From Pseudonocardiales bacterium (lineage in GTDB: Bacteria; Actinomycetota; Actinomycetes; Mycobacteriales; Jatrophihabitantaceae): 23,456 bases of DNA. Positions 1 through 5,784 of the stretch are shown piece by piece. The notes beneath the pieces were generated by a model. The model did not search any database. It was given only the letters and a program-made list of their open reading frames with translations, and was not told the origin of the DNA. Numbering within the stretch: the stretch's first letter is position 1; the number at the start of each line of letters is the position of its first letter. Location: contig JAVEEO010000069.1 of assembly GCA_030840415.1 (NCBI GenBank), positions 1-23,456 on the forward strand, written 5' to 3'. The position numbers and the translations under genes were made by a program.

Positions 1-440
1 CGCCCACCCGGCCCTACGAGGTCGGCCGCGAGAAGATCCGTGAGTTCGCCGACGCGATCGGCGACCAGCACCCCGCCTACCGCGATCAGGCGGCCGCCAA
101 GGCGCTGGGCTACTCCGACGTGATCGCTCCGCCGACCTTCCCGATCGTGCTGTCGACCCCGGCGGCCCACCAGGTGATCCGCGATCCCGAACTGGGGCTG
201 GACTACTCCAAGGTGGTGCACGGTGAGCAGCAGTTCAGCTATCAGCGTCCGGTGCAGGCCGGCGACGTGCTGCAGGTCACCGTCCGGGTGGAGTCGATCC
301 GGGTCGCGGCCGGCAACGACCTGATCACCACCCGGGGTGAGGTCACCACCTTGGAAGGCGAACTGGTGGTCACTGCCTTCTCGACCCTGGTGGCCCGAGG
401 TACCGCCGCGGAGCCGGAAGCAGCGGAGGCCGGGGCATGA
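1..440 (+). CDS. hadA: MaoC-like dehydratase subunit, HadA type (5' truncated)
   Basis: The reading frame is open from base 3 to the TGA at 438-440, and the gene start lies outside the window. About 145 residues are visible. They begin with a YEVGREKIREFADAIGD-like segment, followed by DQHPAYRD and then APPTFP. This is the N-terminal hot-dog domain layout of actinobacterial (3R)-hydroxyacyl-ACP dehydratase subunit A (HadA/FAS1_DH family). In that family HadA supplies substrate binding and HadB the catalytic Asp/His, and the pair dehydrates 3-hydroxyacyl thioesters in fatty-acid elongation. The stop overlaps the next start by four bases (ATGA), so the two subunits are probably translated together. 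Relatives occur in actinobacteria without mycolic acids, so the gene alone does not imply mycolate synthesis. Family assignment is firm; the exact substrate is inferred. Confidence 0.88.
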   Translation, partial: PTRPYEVGREKIREFADAIGDQHPAYRDQAAAKALGYSDVIAPPTFPIVLSTPAAHQVIRDPELGLDYSKVVHGEQQFSYQRPVQAGDVLQVTVRVESIRVAAGNDLITTRGEVTTLEGELVVTAFSTLVARGTAAEPEAAEAGA

Positions 441-862
441 GCGTCCGGTTCGCCGACGTGAGCGTCGGCACCGAGCTGCCCGGGCAGAGCTTTCCGATCG
501 AGCGGGCGGACCTGATCCGCTACGCGGGCGCGTCCGGGGACTTCAACCCGATCCACTGGAGTGAGCGGACCGCCACCGAGGTCGGCCTGCCGGACGTGAT
601 CGCGCACGGCATGCTCACCATGGCCACGGCGATCCGGGTGGTCACCGACTGGCTCGGCGACCCGGGCGCCGTGCTGGACTACAAGCTCCGCTTCACCAAG
701 CCGGTGGTGGTCCCCGCCGATGCCCCCGCCCACCTCGAGATCAGTGGCGTGGTGCGCTCGGTGGATGACTCCGACCACACCGCCGAGATCCAGCTGAGCG
801 CCTCGGTAGCGGGACAGACCGTGCTGACCAAGGCCCGGGTCCGCGTCCGGCTGGCACCGTGA
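437..862 (+). CDS. hadB: MaoC-like dehydratase catalytic subunit, HadB type
   Basis: A 141-residue single hot-dog protein. It carries the hydratase-2 motif: YAGASGDFNPIH with Asp35 and His40 as the expected catalytic pair, then GLPDVIAHGMLTM at about 50-62. This is the usual length and motif of HadB and other MaoC (R)-specific enoyl-ACP hydratases/dehydratases. It should act in the cytoplasm with the upstream HadA-like subunit on 3-hydroxyacyl-ACP or -CoA. The ATG at 437 overlaps the hadA stop by four bases, which fixes the start and suggests translational coupling. The gene sits upstream of tRNA-Trp-secE-nusG, as do MaoC genes in other actinobacteria. Whether it serves FAS-II elongation or another acyl pathway cannot be told from the sequence. 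Confidence 0.9.
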   Translation: MSVRFADVSVGTELPGQSFPIERADLIRYAGASGDFNPIHWSERTATEVGLPDVIAHGMLTMATAIRVVTDWLGDPGAVLDYKLRFTKPVVVPADAPAHLEISGVVRSVDDSDHTAEIQLSASVAGQTVLTKARVRVRLAP

Positions 863-866
863 AGCC

Positions 867-1193
867 GTGCGGGCTGCTGGTGGCCGAGTGACCGGGCCGG
901 GCCCGGACGGCGAGGTCACGCTGGGCAAGGACGAGGCCGCCGGCCGCTACGAGATCTTCCTGGACGGACGCCGGGTGGGCCTGGCCGATTTCTACCGCCG
1001 GGGCGAGGTGGTGGTGATCCCGCACACCGAGACCTCGCCGGCCTACGGCGGCCGGGGCCTGGCCAGCCGGCTGGTGCGCTACTGCCTCGACGACATCAGG
1101 GCACAGGGTTTGACCGTCCAGCCCGCCTGCCCGTTCGTCGCGGCCTTTATCGCCAAGCACCCGGAGTACGCCGACCTGGTGGATCAGGCCTGA
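867..1193 (+). CDS. small GNAT-like N-acetyltransferase (Acetyltransf_CG type)
   Basis: A protein of about 108 residues matching the short GNAT-related family with a GCN5-like core but little else. It has YEIFLDGRRVG at about 30-40, IPHTETSPAYGGRGLASRLVRYCLDD at about 54-79 with the acetyl-CoA-binding GGRGLA loop, and a C-terminal PACPFVAAFIAKHPEYADLV, the typical ending of this family. Members are about 90-110 residues; their substrate is generally unknown. The start is uncertain: GTG 867 lies four bases after the hadB stop, GTG 888 would shorten the protein by seven residues, and neither has a clear ribosome binding site. The close spacing suggests co-transcription with hadAB. An acetyl transfer reaction is inferred from the fold only. 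Confidence 0.8.
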   Translation: MRAAGGRVTGPGPDGEVTLGKDEAAGRYEIFLDGRRVGLADFYRRGEVVVIPHTETSPAYGGRGLASRLVRYCLDDIRAQGLTVQPACPFVAAFIAKHPEYADLVDQA

Positions 1194-1259
1194 CCGCTCC
1201 GCCCGACCGGACGGGGCCGCGCGAGGCCGGCCCGGCAGAGTCGATCGGCAGCCGGCTTT

Positions 1260-1288
1260 TTGGCCGCAGCGAGGCGACCCCTTACACT
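1260..1288 (+). promoter_or_regulatory. candidate promoter for tRNA-Trp/secE
   Basis: TTGGCC (1260-1265) and TACACT (1283-1288) are separated by 17 bases, each 4/6 to the primary sigma consensus. They sit in the 229-base gap between the acetyltransferase gene and tRNA-Trp. The distance to the tRNA is about 135 bases, so a processed leader would be expected. Read from the sequence only. Confidence 0.4.
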
Positions 1289-1422
1289 GGCTCTCCGGGT
1301 CCAGTTGGGCCGTGCGCAAGCGTGCGCGCATCCGTTCGCTTCGGCGCCGGTCGCGCCCGTTCGCCCGGTGCGGGTGGATTTCCTGTGACAGGACGGCTCG
1401 GCTGGTCGGGTTGGTTTGTCAG

Positions 1423-1495
1423 AGGGGCGTGGCTCAATTGGTAGAGCACCGGTCTCCAAAACCGGCGGTTGCAGGTTCGAGTCCTGTCGCCCCTG
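1423..1495 (+). tRNA. trnW: tRNA-Trp (anticodon CCA)
   Basis: A full cloverleaf of 73 bases can be drawn. The acceptor stem AGGGGCG (1423-1429) pairs with CGCCCCT (1488-1494). The D arm has GCTC/GAGC, the anticodon stem CCGGT/ACCGG encloses loop CTCCAAA with anticodon CCA at 1456-1458, and the T arm contains GGTTCGAGTCC. The discriminator is G1495, and the 3' CCA is not encoded directly after it. CCA reads UGG, giving tryptophan. tRNA-Trp directly upstream of secE-nusG is the standard actinobacterial arrangement. Confidence 0.97.
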
Positions 1496-1520
1496 CGCCA
1501 TCAGCGCTGTACCGGAACTC

Positions 1521-1540
1521 ACCCGGGAACCACCCCGGGT
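1521..1540 (+). other. hairpin between tRNA-Trp and secE
   Basis: ACCCGGG (1521-1527) and CCCGGGT (1534-1540) form a perfect 7-bp stem with a 6-base loop. There is no T-run after it. It could be a partial terminator or an RNA-processing signal separating the tRNA from the secE message; the sequence does not decide. Confidence 0.4.
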
Positions 1541-1573
1541 CGGTCACCGGTCGGCGCCCGAGAGGAGTAACCG

Positions 1574-1852
1574 GTGACTGAGACACAGGCCGCACCTGCC
1601 CCGTCGTCGCGCCCTGATCCGGGCTCGGGCCGGGGGCTGAGCGCCCTGTGGCGTTGGCTGCCGGCGCTGATCCGGGCGCTGCAGCGGCGCACCCGGGAGA
1701 CCGTGTCCGAGATGCGCAAGGTGCTCTGGCCCTCTCGCCGAGAGATGATCACCTACACCGTGGTGGTCATGATCTTCCTGGTGATCATGGTGACCATCGT
1801 GGCGCTGCTCGACTTCGGGCTGGCCAAGGCGGTCCTCGCGGTCTTCGGCTAG
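1574..1852 (+). CDS. secE: preprotein translocase subunit SecE
   Basis: A 92-residue single-span membrane protein. A short Ala/Pro/Ser-rich N-terminus is followed by the SecE signature TVSEMRKVLWPSRREMITYT at about 43-62, then one hydrophobic helix at about 63-85. SecE is the clamp helix of the SecYEG channel for protein export. The single transmembrane segment and this length are normal for actinobacteria. The GTG start at 1574 is supported by AGGAG at 1563-1567 with a 6-base spacer. The gene lies between tRNA-Trp and nusG, its conserved position. Confidence 0.96.
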   Translation: MTETQAAPAPSSRPDPGSGRGLSALWRWLPALIRALQRRTRETVSEMRKVLWPSRREMITYTVVVMIFLVIMVTIVALLDFGLAKAVLAVFG

Positions 1853-1945
1853 CACCCGGCGGTCGCGGCCGCCCGGCGCCGCGAACCCGCGGCACGAACT
1901 TGTAAGAAGCACGAACCTGCAAGACGACAGCAAGGAAGAGAGCCT

Positions 1946-2884
1946 GTGACCGAGTTCGACAACCACGCCGTGGACGACGCGGCGACCGACGGCACCCCCG
2001 AGGAGCGCACCACCGCTCCGGATGCCGAGGTTGCCCTGCCGGTCCTCGACGTCGAGGACCAGGTCTACGGGGTCAGCGCCGAGGACAAGTACAACGAGGC
2101 GGCCGAGGACCGCGCCGACGAGGCGTGGGCCCGGGCGGCCGCCGAACTCGGGGAGGACTCCGCCTCCGACCCGTCGGCGAACTCCGGCGAGACCGAGACC
2201 GCGGTGAGCGAGCCGGTGGCCTCCGCCGCCGCCGATGCGGGCGAGCAGGCCGACGAGGCCGCCGCCCTCGACCCGGTCGAGGAACTGCGCGCGGAATTGC
2301 GCCGGGCGCCGGGCGACTGGTTCGTGGTGCACTCCTACGCCGGCTACGAGAACAAGGTGAAGACCAACCTGGAGAGCCGGATCTCCTCCCTCGACATGGA
2401 GGACTACATCTTCCAGGTCGAGGTGCCCACCGAGGAAGTCGTCGAGATCAAGAACGGCAAGCGCCAGCAGGTCAACCGCAAGGTGTTCCCGGGCTACATC
2501 CTGGTCCGCATGGAGCTGACCGACGACTCCTGGGGCGCGGTGCGCAACACCCCGGGCGTGACCGGTTTCGTCGGCGCGACGTCCAAGCCGTCCCCGCTGT
2601 CGATGGACGAGGTCATCAAGATCCTGGCCCCGACCGTGCAGAAGGCCGGAGCGGCCGGCAAGTCGGGTGCGGCCGGGGGAGCGGATGGCTCCGGTGCCGC
2701 CCCGACCGAAGTGGTGGACTTCGAGATCGGCGAGTCGGTGACCGTCATGGACGGCCCGTTCGCCACCCTGCCCGCCACCATCAACGAGATCGACGCGCTG
2801 CACGCCAAGCTCAAGGTGCTGGTCTCGATCTTCGGCCGCGAAACGCCGGTCGAGCTGTCCTTCAGCCAGGTCTCCAAGATCTAG
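1946..2884 (+). CDS. nusG: transcription termination/antitermination factor NusG
   Basis: A 312-residue NusG, much longer than the roughly 180 residues of E. coli NusG. Residues 1-120 are an acidic, Ala/Glu/Asp-rich extension with no recognised fold, common in actinobacteria. The NGN domain spans about 123-230 ([20 protein letters not shown], then [13 protein letters not shown]). A Gly/Ala-rich linker at about 231-254 leads to the KOW domain at about 258-312, with [15 protein letters not shown] and the C-terminal [17 protein letters not shown]. NusG binds the RNA polymerase clamp and links it to Rho or the ribosome. The GTG start at 1946 has AAGGAAGAG at 1932-1940. It lies 93 bases after secE and 44 bases before rplK. 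Confidence 0.97.
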   Translation: MTEFDNHAVDDAATDGTPEERTTAPDAEVALPVLDVEDQVYGVSAEDKYNEAAEDRADEAWARAAAELGEDSASDPSANSGETETAVSEPVASAAADAGEQADEAAALDPVEELRAELRRAPGDWFVVHSYAGYENKVKTNLESRISSLDMEDYIFQVEVPTEEVVEIKNGKRQQVNRKVFPGYILVRMELTDDSWGAVRNTPGVTGFVGATSKPSPLSMDEVIKILAPTVQKAGAAGKSGAAGGADGSGAAPTEVVDFEIGESVTVMDGPFATLPATINEIDALHAKLKVLVSIFGRETPVELSFSQVSKI

Positions 2885-2928
2885 CGCAACCGACCCGCAC
2901 ATTCCGACCAACCAGAAGAAGAGACGAA

Positions 2929-3363
2929 ATGCCTCCCAAGAAGAAGAAGCTCACCGCGGTAATCAAGCTGCAGATCAAGGCAGGCCTGGCCAACCCGGCG
3001 CCGCCGGTCGGCCCCGCGCTCGGTCAGCACGGCGTGAACATCAGGGAGTTCAGCAAGGCCTACAACGCCGCGACCGTGGCCCAGCGCGGCCAGGTCGTCC
3101 CCGTCGAGATCTCGGTGTACGAGGACCGCTCGTTCACCTTCGTCACCAAGACCCCGCCGGCCGCGCGACTGCTGCTGCAGGCCGCCGGTGTCGAGAAGGG
3201 CTCCGGCGAGCCGCACAAGACCAAGGTCGCCAAGGTCAGCATGGCCCAGATCCGCGAGATCGCCCAGACCAAGATGGAAGACCTCAACGCCAACGACCTG
3301 GACCAGGCGTCCAAGATCATCGCCGGCACTGCCCGGTCGATGGGAATCACGGTCGCCGACTAG
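2929..3363 (+). CDS. rplK: 50S ribosomal protein L11
   Basis: A 144-residue L11 of standard length. The N-terminal half has the conserved Pro-rich segment [21 protein letters not shown] at about 19-39, the part that contacts 23S rRNA and the GTPase centre. The C-terminal RNA-binding half includes [13 protein letters not shown] and ends [11 protein letters not shown]11 forms the base of the ribosomal stalk with L10. The ATG at 2929 gives the normal MPPKKKK start; the same frame runs open far upstream but only as noise across nusG. The purine-rich AGAAGAAGAG at 2914-2923 is the likely ribosome binding site. Confidence 0.98.
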   Translation: MPPKKKKLTAVIKLQIKAGLANPAPPVGPALGQHGVNIREFSKAYNAATVAQRGQVVPVEISVYEDRSFTFVTKTPPAARLLLQAAGVEKGSGEPHKTKVAKVSMAQIREIAQTKMEDLNANDLDQASKIIAGTARSMGITVAD

Positions 3364-3475
3364 GCGTTCCCCTTCGGCAGTCGCGGTTCGGACTGCTCGC
3401 AGGACAGCACCACCCAGTGGGAGGTCGCCGACCGTCGGCGTCCGTCAGACCACGCGAGTTCAAGGAGCAATCGGC

Positions 3476-4195
3476 ATGGCCAAGCACAGCAAGGCATACA
3501 ACGAAGCAGCGAAACTCATCGAGCACGGCAAGGTCTACAGCCCGTTGGAGGCCGCCAAGGTCGCCATCCAGAGCTCGCCGGTCAAGTTCGACGCCACCGT
3601 CGAGGTCGCCATGCGCCTCGGCGTCGACCCCCGCAAGGCCGACCAGATGGTGCGCGGCACCGTGAGCCTGCCGCACGGGACCGGCAAGACCGCCCGGGTC
3701 ATCGTGTTCGCCACCGGCGCCCAGGCCGATGCCGCCCGCGCCGCCGGCGCCGAGCGGGTCGGCAGTGACGACCTGATCGCCGAGATCACCGACGGCTTCC
3801 TCGACTTCGACGCCGCGATCGCGACGCCGGACCAGATGGCCAAGGTCGGCCGGATCGCCCGGATCCTCGGCCCGCGTGGTCTGATGCCCAACCCGAAGAC
3901 CGGCACGGTGACGCCGGACGTCGCCAAGGCCGTCACCGACATCAAGGGCGGCAAGATCACCTTCCGGGTCGACAAGCAGTCCAACCTGCACCTGATCATC
4001 GGCAAGGCGTCCTTCGATGCCGAGAAGCTGGTGGAGAACTACAGCGCCGCGCTGGACGAGGTGCTGCGCGCCAAGCCGTCCTCGGCCAAGGGCAAGTACC
4101 TGAAGAAGGTGGTGTTCTCGACCACCATGGGCCCCGGCATCCAGGTGGACCCGCTGCGTACCCGCAACCTGCTGGAGGACACCGCGCAGGCCTGA
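3476..4195 (+). CDS. rplA: 50S ribosomal protein L1
   Basis: A 239-residue L1 of normal bacterial length. It shows the typical start [15 protein letters not shown], the interdomain region [22 protein letters not shown] at about 123-144, and the RNA-binding C-terminal part with [12 protein letters not shown]1 forms the mobile L1 stalk that guides deacylated tRNA out of the E site, and in many bacteria it also represses its own operon by binding the mRNA leader. The ATG at 3476 is preceded by AAGGAG (3462-3467). The frame is open much further upstream, but only the L1 part is coding. The gene is followed by a strong terminator hairpin, so it ends the secE-nusG-rplK-rplA unit. Confidence 0.98.
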   Translation: MAKHSKAYNEAAKLIEHGKVYSPLEAAKVAIQSSPVKFDATVEVAMRLGVDPRKADQMVRGTVSLPHGTGKTARVIVFATGAQADAARAAGAERVGSDDLIAEITDGFLDFDAAIATPDQMAKVGRIARILGPRGLMPNPKTGTVTPDVAKAVTDIKGGKITFRVDKQSNLHLIIGKASFDAEKLVENYSAALDEVLRAKPSSAKGKYLKKVVFSTTMGPGIQVDPLRTRNLLEDTAQA

Positions 4196-4251
4196 CCAGC
4201 CCCTGGCCGCCGCCCCGTTCGACGGGTGGCAGTCGGACAGGAATTCCAGAC

Positions 4252-4282
4252 GGGGGGCGGGCAGCGATGCCCGCCCCCTTCT
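4252..4282 (+). terminator. intrinsic terminator after rplA
   Basis: GGGGGCGGGC (4253-4262) and GCCCGCCCCC (4269-4278) form a perfect 10-bp stem with loop AGCGAT. G4252-T4279 can add a wobble pair, and TTCT follows. It lies 57 bases after the rplA stop. The loop sequence is identical to that of the rplL terminator. Confidence 0.85.
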
Positions 4283-4479
4283 GCATGCGCCGGGCAGGCC
4301 GTCAGGTCGGCGACCCGCGCCGGCGAACCGCACGGCGGGTCGCGGACCAGTTCCCCCGCTGCTGGTCCACGACCGCGTCGCCGGGAGGACTACACCGCCG
4401 CGCCGGCCCGGTGGGTGCTACACGCGGGCCGGCGGTCCTGCGGTGATCCTCGTCGGTATTAGAGACGCTCTCCGCGCCG

Positions 4480-4508
4480 TTGATACATCATGGCAAGCTA
4501 AGTATGAA
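4480..4508 (+). promoter_or_regulatory. candidate upstream promoter (P1) of the sigma-protease cassette
   Basis: TTGATA (4480-4485) and TATGAA (4503-4508) are 17 bases apart and lie in AT-richer DNA. The -10 box sits between two CTAAG direct repeats spaced by one helical turn, a possible operator. It would leave a leader of about 175 bases before the sigma gene. Confidence 0.45.
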
Positions 4509-4598
4509 CTAAGCATTCCTCCGCGGGTCGCTGCACGGTACCTAACGCCCGAAGCGGACATCACCTCCCAACGTATCAACCGGCGCCCCGCAATCTCC

Positions 4599-4626
4599 TT
4601 GTCATGGAGTGAAAACGTCCTAGGCT
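4599..4626 (+). promoter_or_regulatory. candidate proximal promoter (P2) of the sigma-protease cassette
   Basis: TTGTCA (4599-4604) is 5/6 to the -35 consensus. After a 16-base spacer comes TAGGCT (4621-4626), a TAnnnT-type -10. Transcription would begin at about 4633, some 60 bases before the chosen sigma start. No clear ECF-type GGAAC/CGTC pair was seen, so autoregulation is not evident. Confidence 0.45.
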
Positions 4627-4690
4627 CTGCCGTACCGGACCGCGGTTGGCAGCAACACGACGCGGGAGTTCGACGACGGGTGTGGCGATC

Positions 4691-5281
4691 ATGATCAATG
4701 CCGAAGCTGAACAGGGAACGCTGGCCAGCCGTGCGGGTGAGGTGTTCAGCCGTTACCGCGACGGTCACACCGAGGCCATGGCCGATTTGGTGGCCATGCT
4801 GACTCCGATCCTGTGGCACACCGTCCGGGCGCAGCGGCTGGACAAGGAATCGACCGAGGACGTGCTGCAGACCACCTGGCTGGCGCTGGTGCGCAGCGCC
4901 GAGTCGATCTCCGATCCTCGGGCGGTGCTGCAGTGGCTGATCGTGGCCGCCCGCCGGGAGGCCTGGCGGGTGATGCGCGGTCAGGCGCGACAGGTGCCCT
5001 ACGAGATCGCCGACGACGCGGTCGCCACTCCGGAGAGCGAGCAGCCCGACAACGTGGTGCTGCGCGGGGTGTCGGAGTCGGTGCTCTGGGCGCACGTCGC
5101 CGAGTTGCCCGAGCGCTGCCGGACCCTGCTCCGGGTGATCGCCTTCGCCGACCGCCCCGACTACCCAGAACTGGCCCGCTCGCTCGGCATGCCCATCGGA
5201 AGCATCGGCCCGACCCGCGGCCGGTGCCTGGCAAAGCTGCGCGCCTCACTGTCCGCCGATGCTCGTTGGGAGCTGCGATGA
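4691..5281 (+). CDS. ECF-like sigma-70 family RNA polymerase sigma factor
   Basis: A protein of about 196 residues with the two-domain layout of ECF sigma factors. Region 2 is at about 25-97: DKESTEDVLQTTWLALVR followed by PRAVLQWLIVAARREAWRVMRG. Region 4 is at about 130-188: LPERCRTLLRVIAF followed by the helix-turn-helix YPELARSLGMPIGSIGPTRG and RCLAKLRASL. Regions 1.1 and 3 are absent. It should direct RNA polymerase to a small regulon. The start is uncertain: ATG 4691 is chosen, but GTG 4682 and TTG 4646 are in frame and no strong ribosome binding site decides. The stop overlaps the next start by four bases (ATGA), so it is coupled to the 168-residue protein and then the S8 protease. No membrane anti-sigma factor lies nearby, so control may come from the soluble neighbour or the proteases; that is inference. 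Confidence 0.88.
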   Translation: MINAEAEQGTLASRAGEVFSRYRDGHTEAMADLVAMLTPILWHTVRAQRLDKESTEDVLQTTWLALVRSAESISDPRAVLQWLIVAARREAWRVMRGQARQVPYEIADDAVATPESEQPDNVVLRGVSESVLWAHVAELPERCRTLLRVIAFADRPDYPELARSLGMPIGSIGPTRGRCLAKLRASLSADARWELR

Positions 5282-5784
5282 ACACGCCCGGGATTCCTGC
5301 CGAGCACCTGGCCGATGCTCCGCTCGACACGTCGGATGCCGTGGTGTTGAGCATGCTCGCCGATCTCTACGACTTCATCGACCCGGTGCCGTCGGACCTG
5401 GTGGACCGGCTGCAGTTCAGCATCACCCTGGACGCGCTCAATGCCGAGCTGGCGGAGTTGCAGCAGCTGCCCGAGGCCGAACTCGCCTACCGCGGTGACC
5501 AGGTCAGTGCGGTCACCACGCTCACCTTCGCCAGCGAGAGCCTGACCACCATGATCGCGATCAGCCCGGACGGCCCGGACCGGATCCGGCTCGACGGTTG
5601 GATCGCGCCGGCGGCCGAGGCGGTGGTCGAACTGCACCAGGGCAGCCTGCGCCGGCAGGTGTCGGCCGACGCCGACGGTAGGTTCGCCTTCGAGGACGTG
5701 GCGCACGGCCTGGCCCGGTTCGTGGTGACCGCTCTGGAGCCGGCCCAGCACCCGCCGGTGATGACGCCCGCGGTGGAGATCTGA
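5278..5784 (+). CDS. soluble 168-aa protein with C-terminal Ig/transthyretin-like segment
   Basis: No firm family is recognised. The N-terminal third (about 10-65) is acidic and helical, with DLYDFIDPVPSDLVDRLQF and ITLDALNAELAELQQL. Residues 85-130 look like short beta strands. The segment DGWIAPAAEAVVELHQGSL through DADGRFAFEDV (about 106-141) resembles a carboxypeptidase-regulatory-like or transthyretin-like beta-sandwich strand pattern ending in a DGRF turn. There is no signal peptide or membrane helix, so it should be cytoplasmic. It is locked between the sigma gene (ATGA overlap) and the S8 protease gene (TGATG overlap), which implies a shared function. Possible roles are an anti-sigma or adaptor protein or a protease substrate. 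All of these are inferred from position and none is shown by a motif. Confidence 0.75.
   Translation: MNTPGIPAEHLADAPLDTSDAVVLSMLADLYDFIDPVPSDLVDRLQFSITLDALNAELAELQQLPEAELAYRGDQVSAVTTLTFASESLTTMIAISPDGPDRIRLDGWIAPAAEAVVELHQGSLRRQVSADADGRFAFEDVAHGLARFVVTALEPAQHPPVMTPAVEI

Larger units (their letters stand above)
4283..4690. other. structured then AT-richer intergenic region before the sigma gene
   Basis: About 400 bases without a convincing gene. The first part holds two strong hairpins. At 4338-4374, GGTCG and CGACC flank a perfect GGACCAG/CTGGTCC stem with one mismatch between them. At 4386-4439, AGGAC/GTCCT encloses a perfect 10-bp CGCCGGCCCG/CGGGCCGGCG stem at 4401-4434. From about 4443 to 4640 the composition drops visibly in GC compared with the neighbours. 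This stretch contains two promoter-like sites and a direct repeat CTAAG at 4498-4502 and 4509-4513, 11 bases apart. Short frames across the region show no recognisable protein. It is likely a regulatory leader, or the junction of the accessory block. Confidence 0.6.

Noticed and set aside
1..862. HadA/HadB taken as proof of mycolic acid synthesis
   Set aside because: MaoC pairs of this type at this locus also occur in actinobacteria without mycolates, and no other mycolate gene is in the window.
2125..2928. Long open frame running through nusG into rplK
   Set aside because: It is an Arg/Gly-rich frame created by high GC; the nusG frame is clearly the coding one and L11 starts at its own ATG 2929.
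3120..3142. Direct or inverted repeats typical of insertion sequences or integrase sites around the accessory block
   Set aside because: No transposase, integrase, terminal inverted repeat or tRNA-anchored attachment repeat could be found; the tRNA-Trp gene is intact and 3 kb away from the block.
4443..4694. Possible 83-residue protein before the sigma gene
   Set aside because: The GTG start has no ribosome binding site, no family is recognised and the frame overlaps two promoter-like sites.
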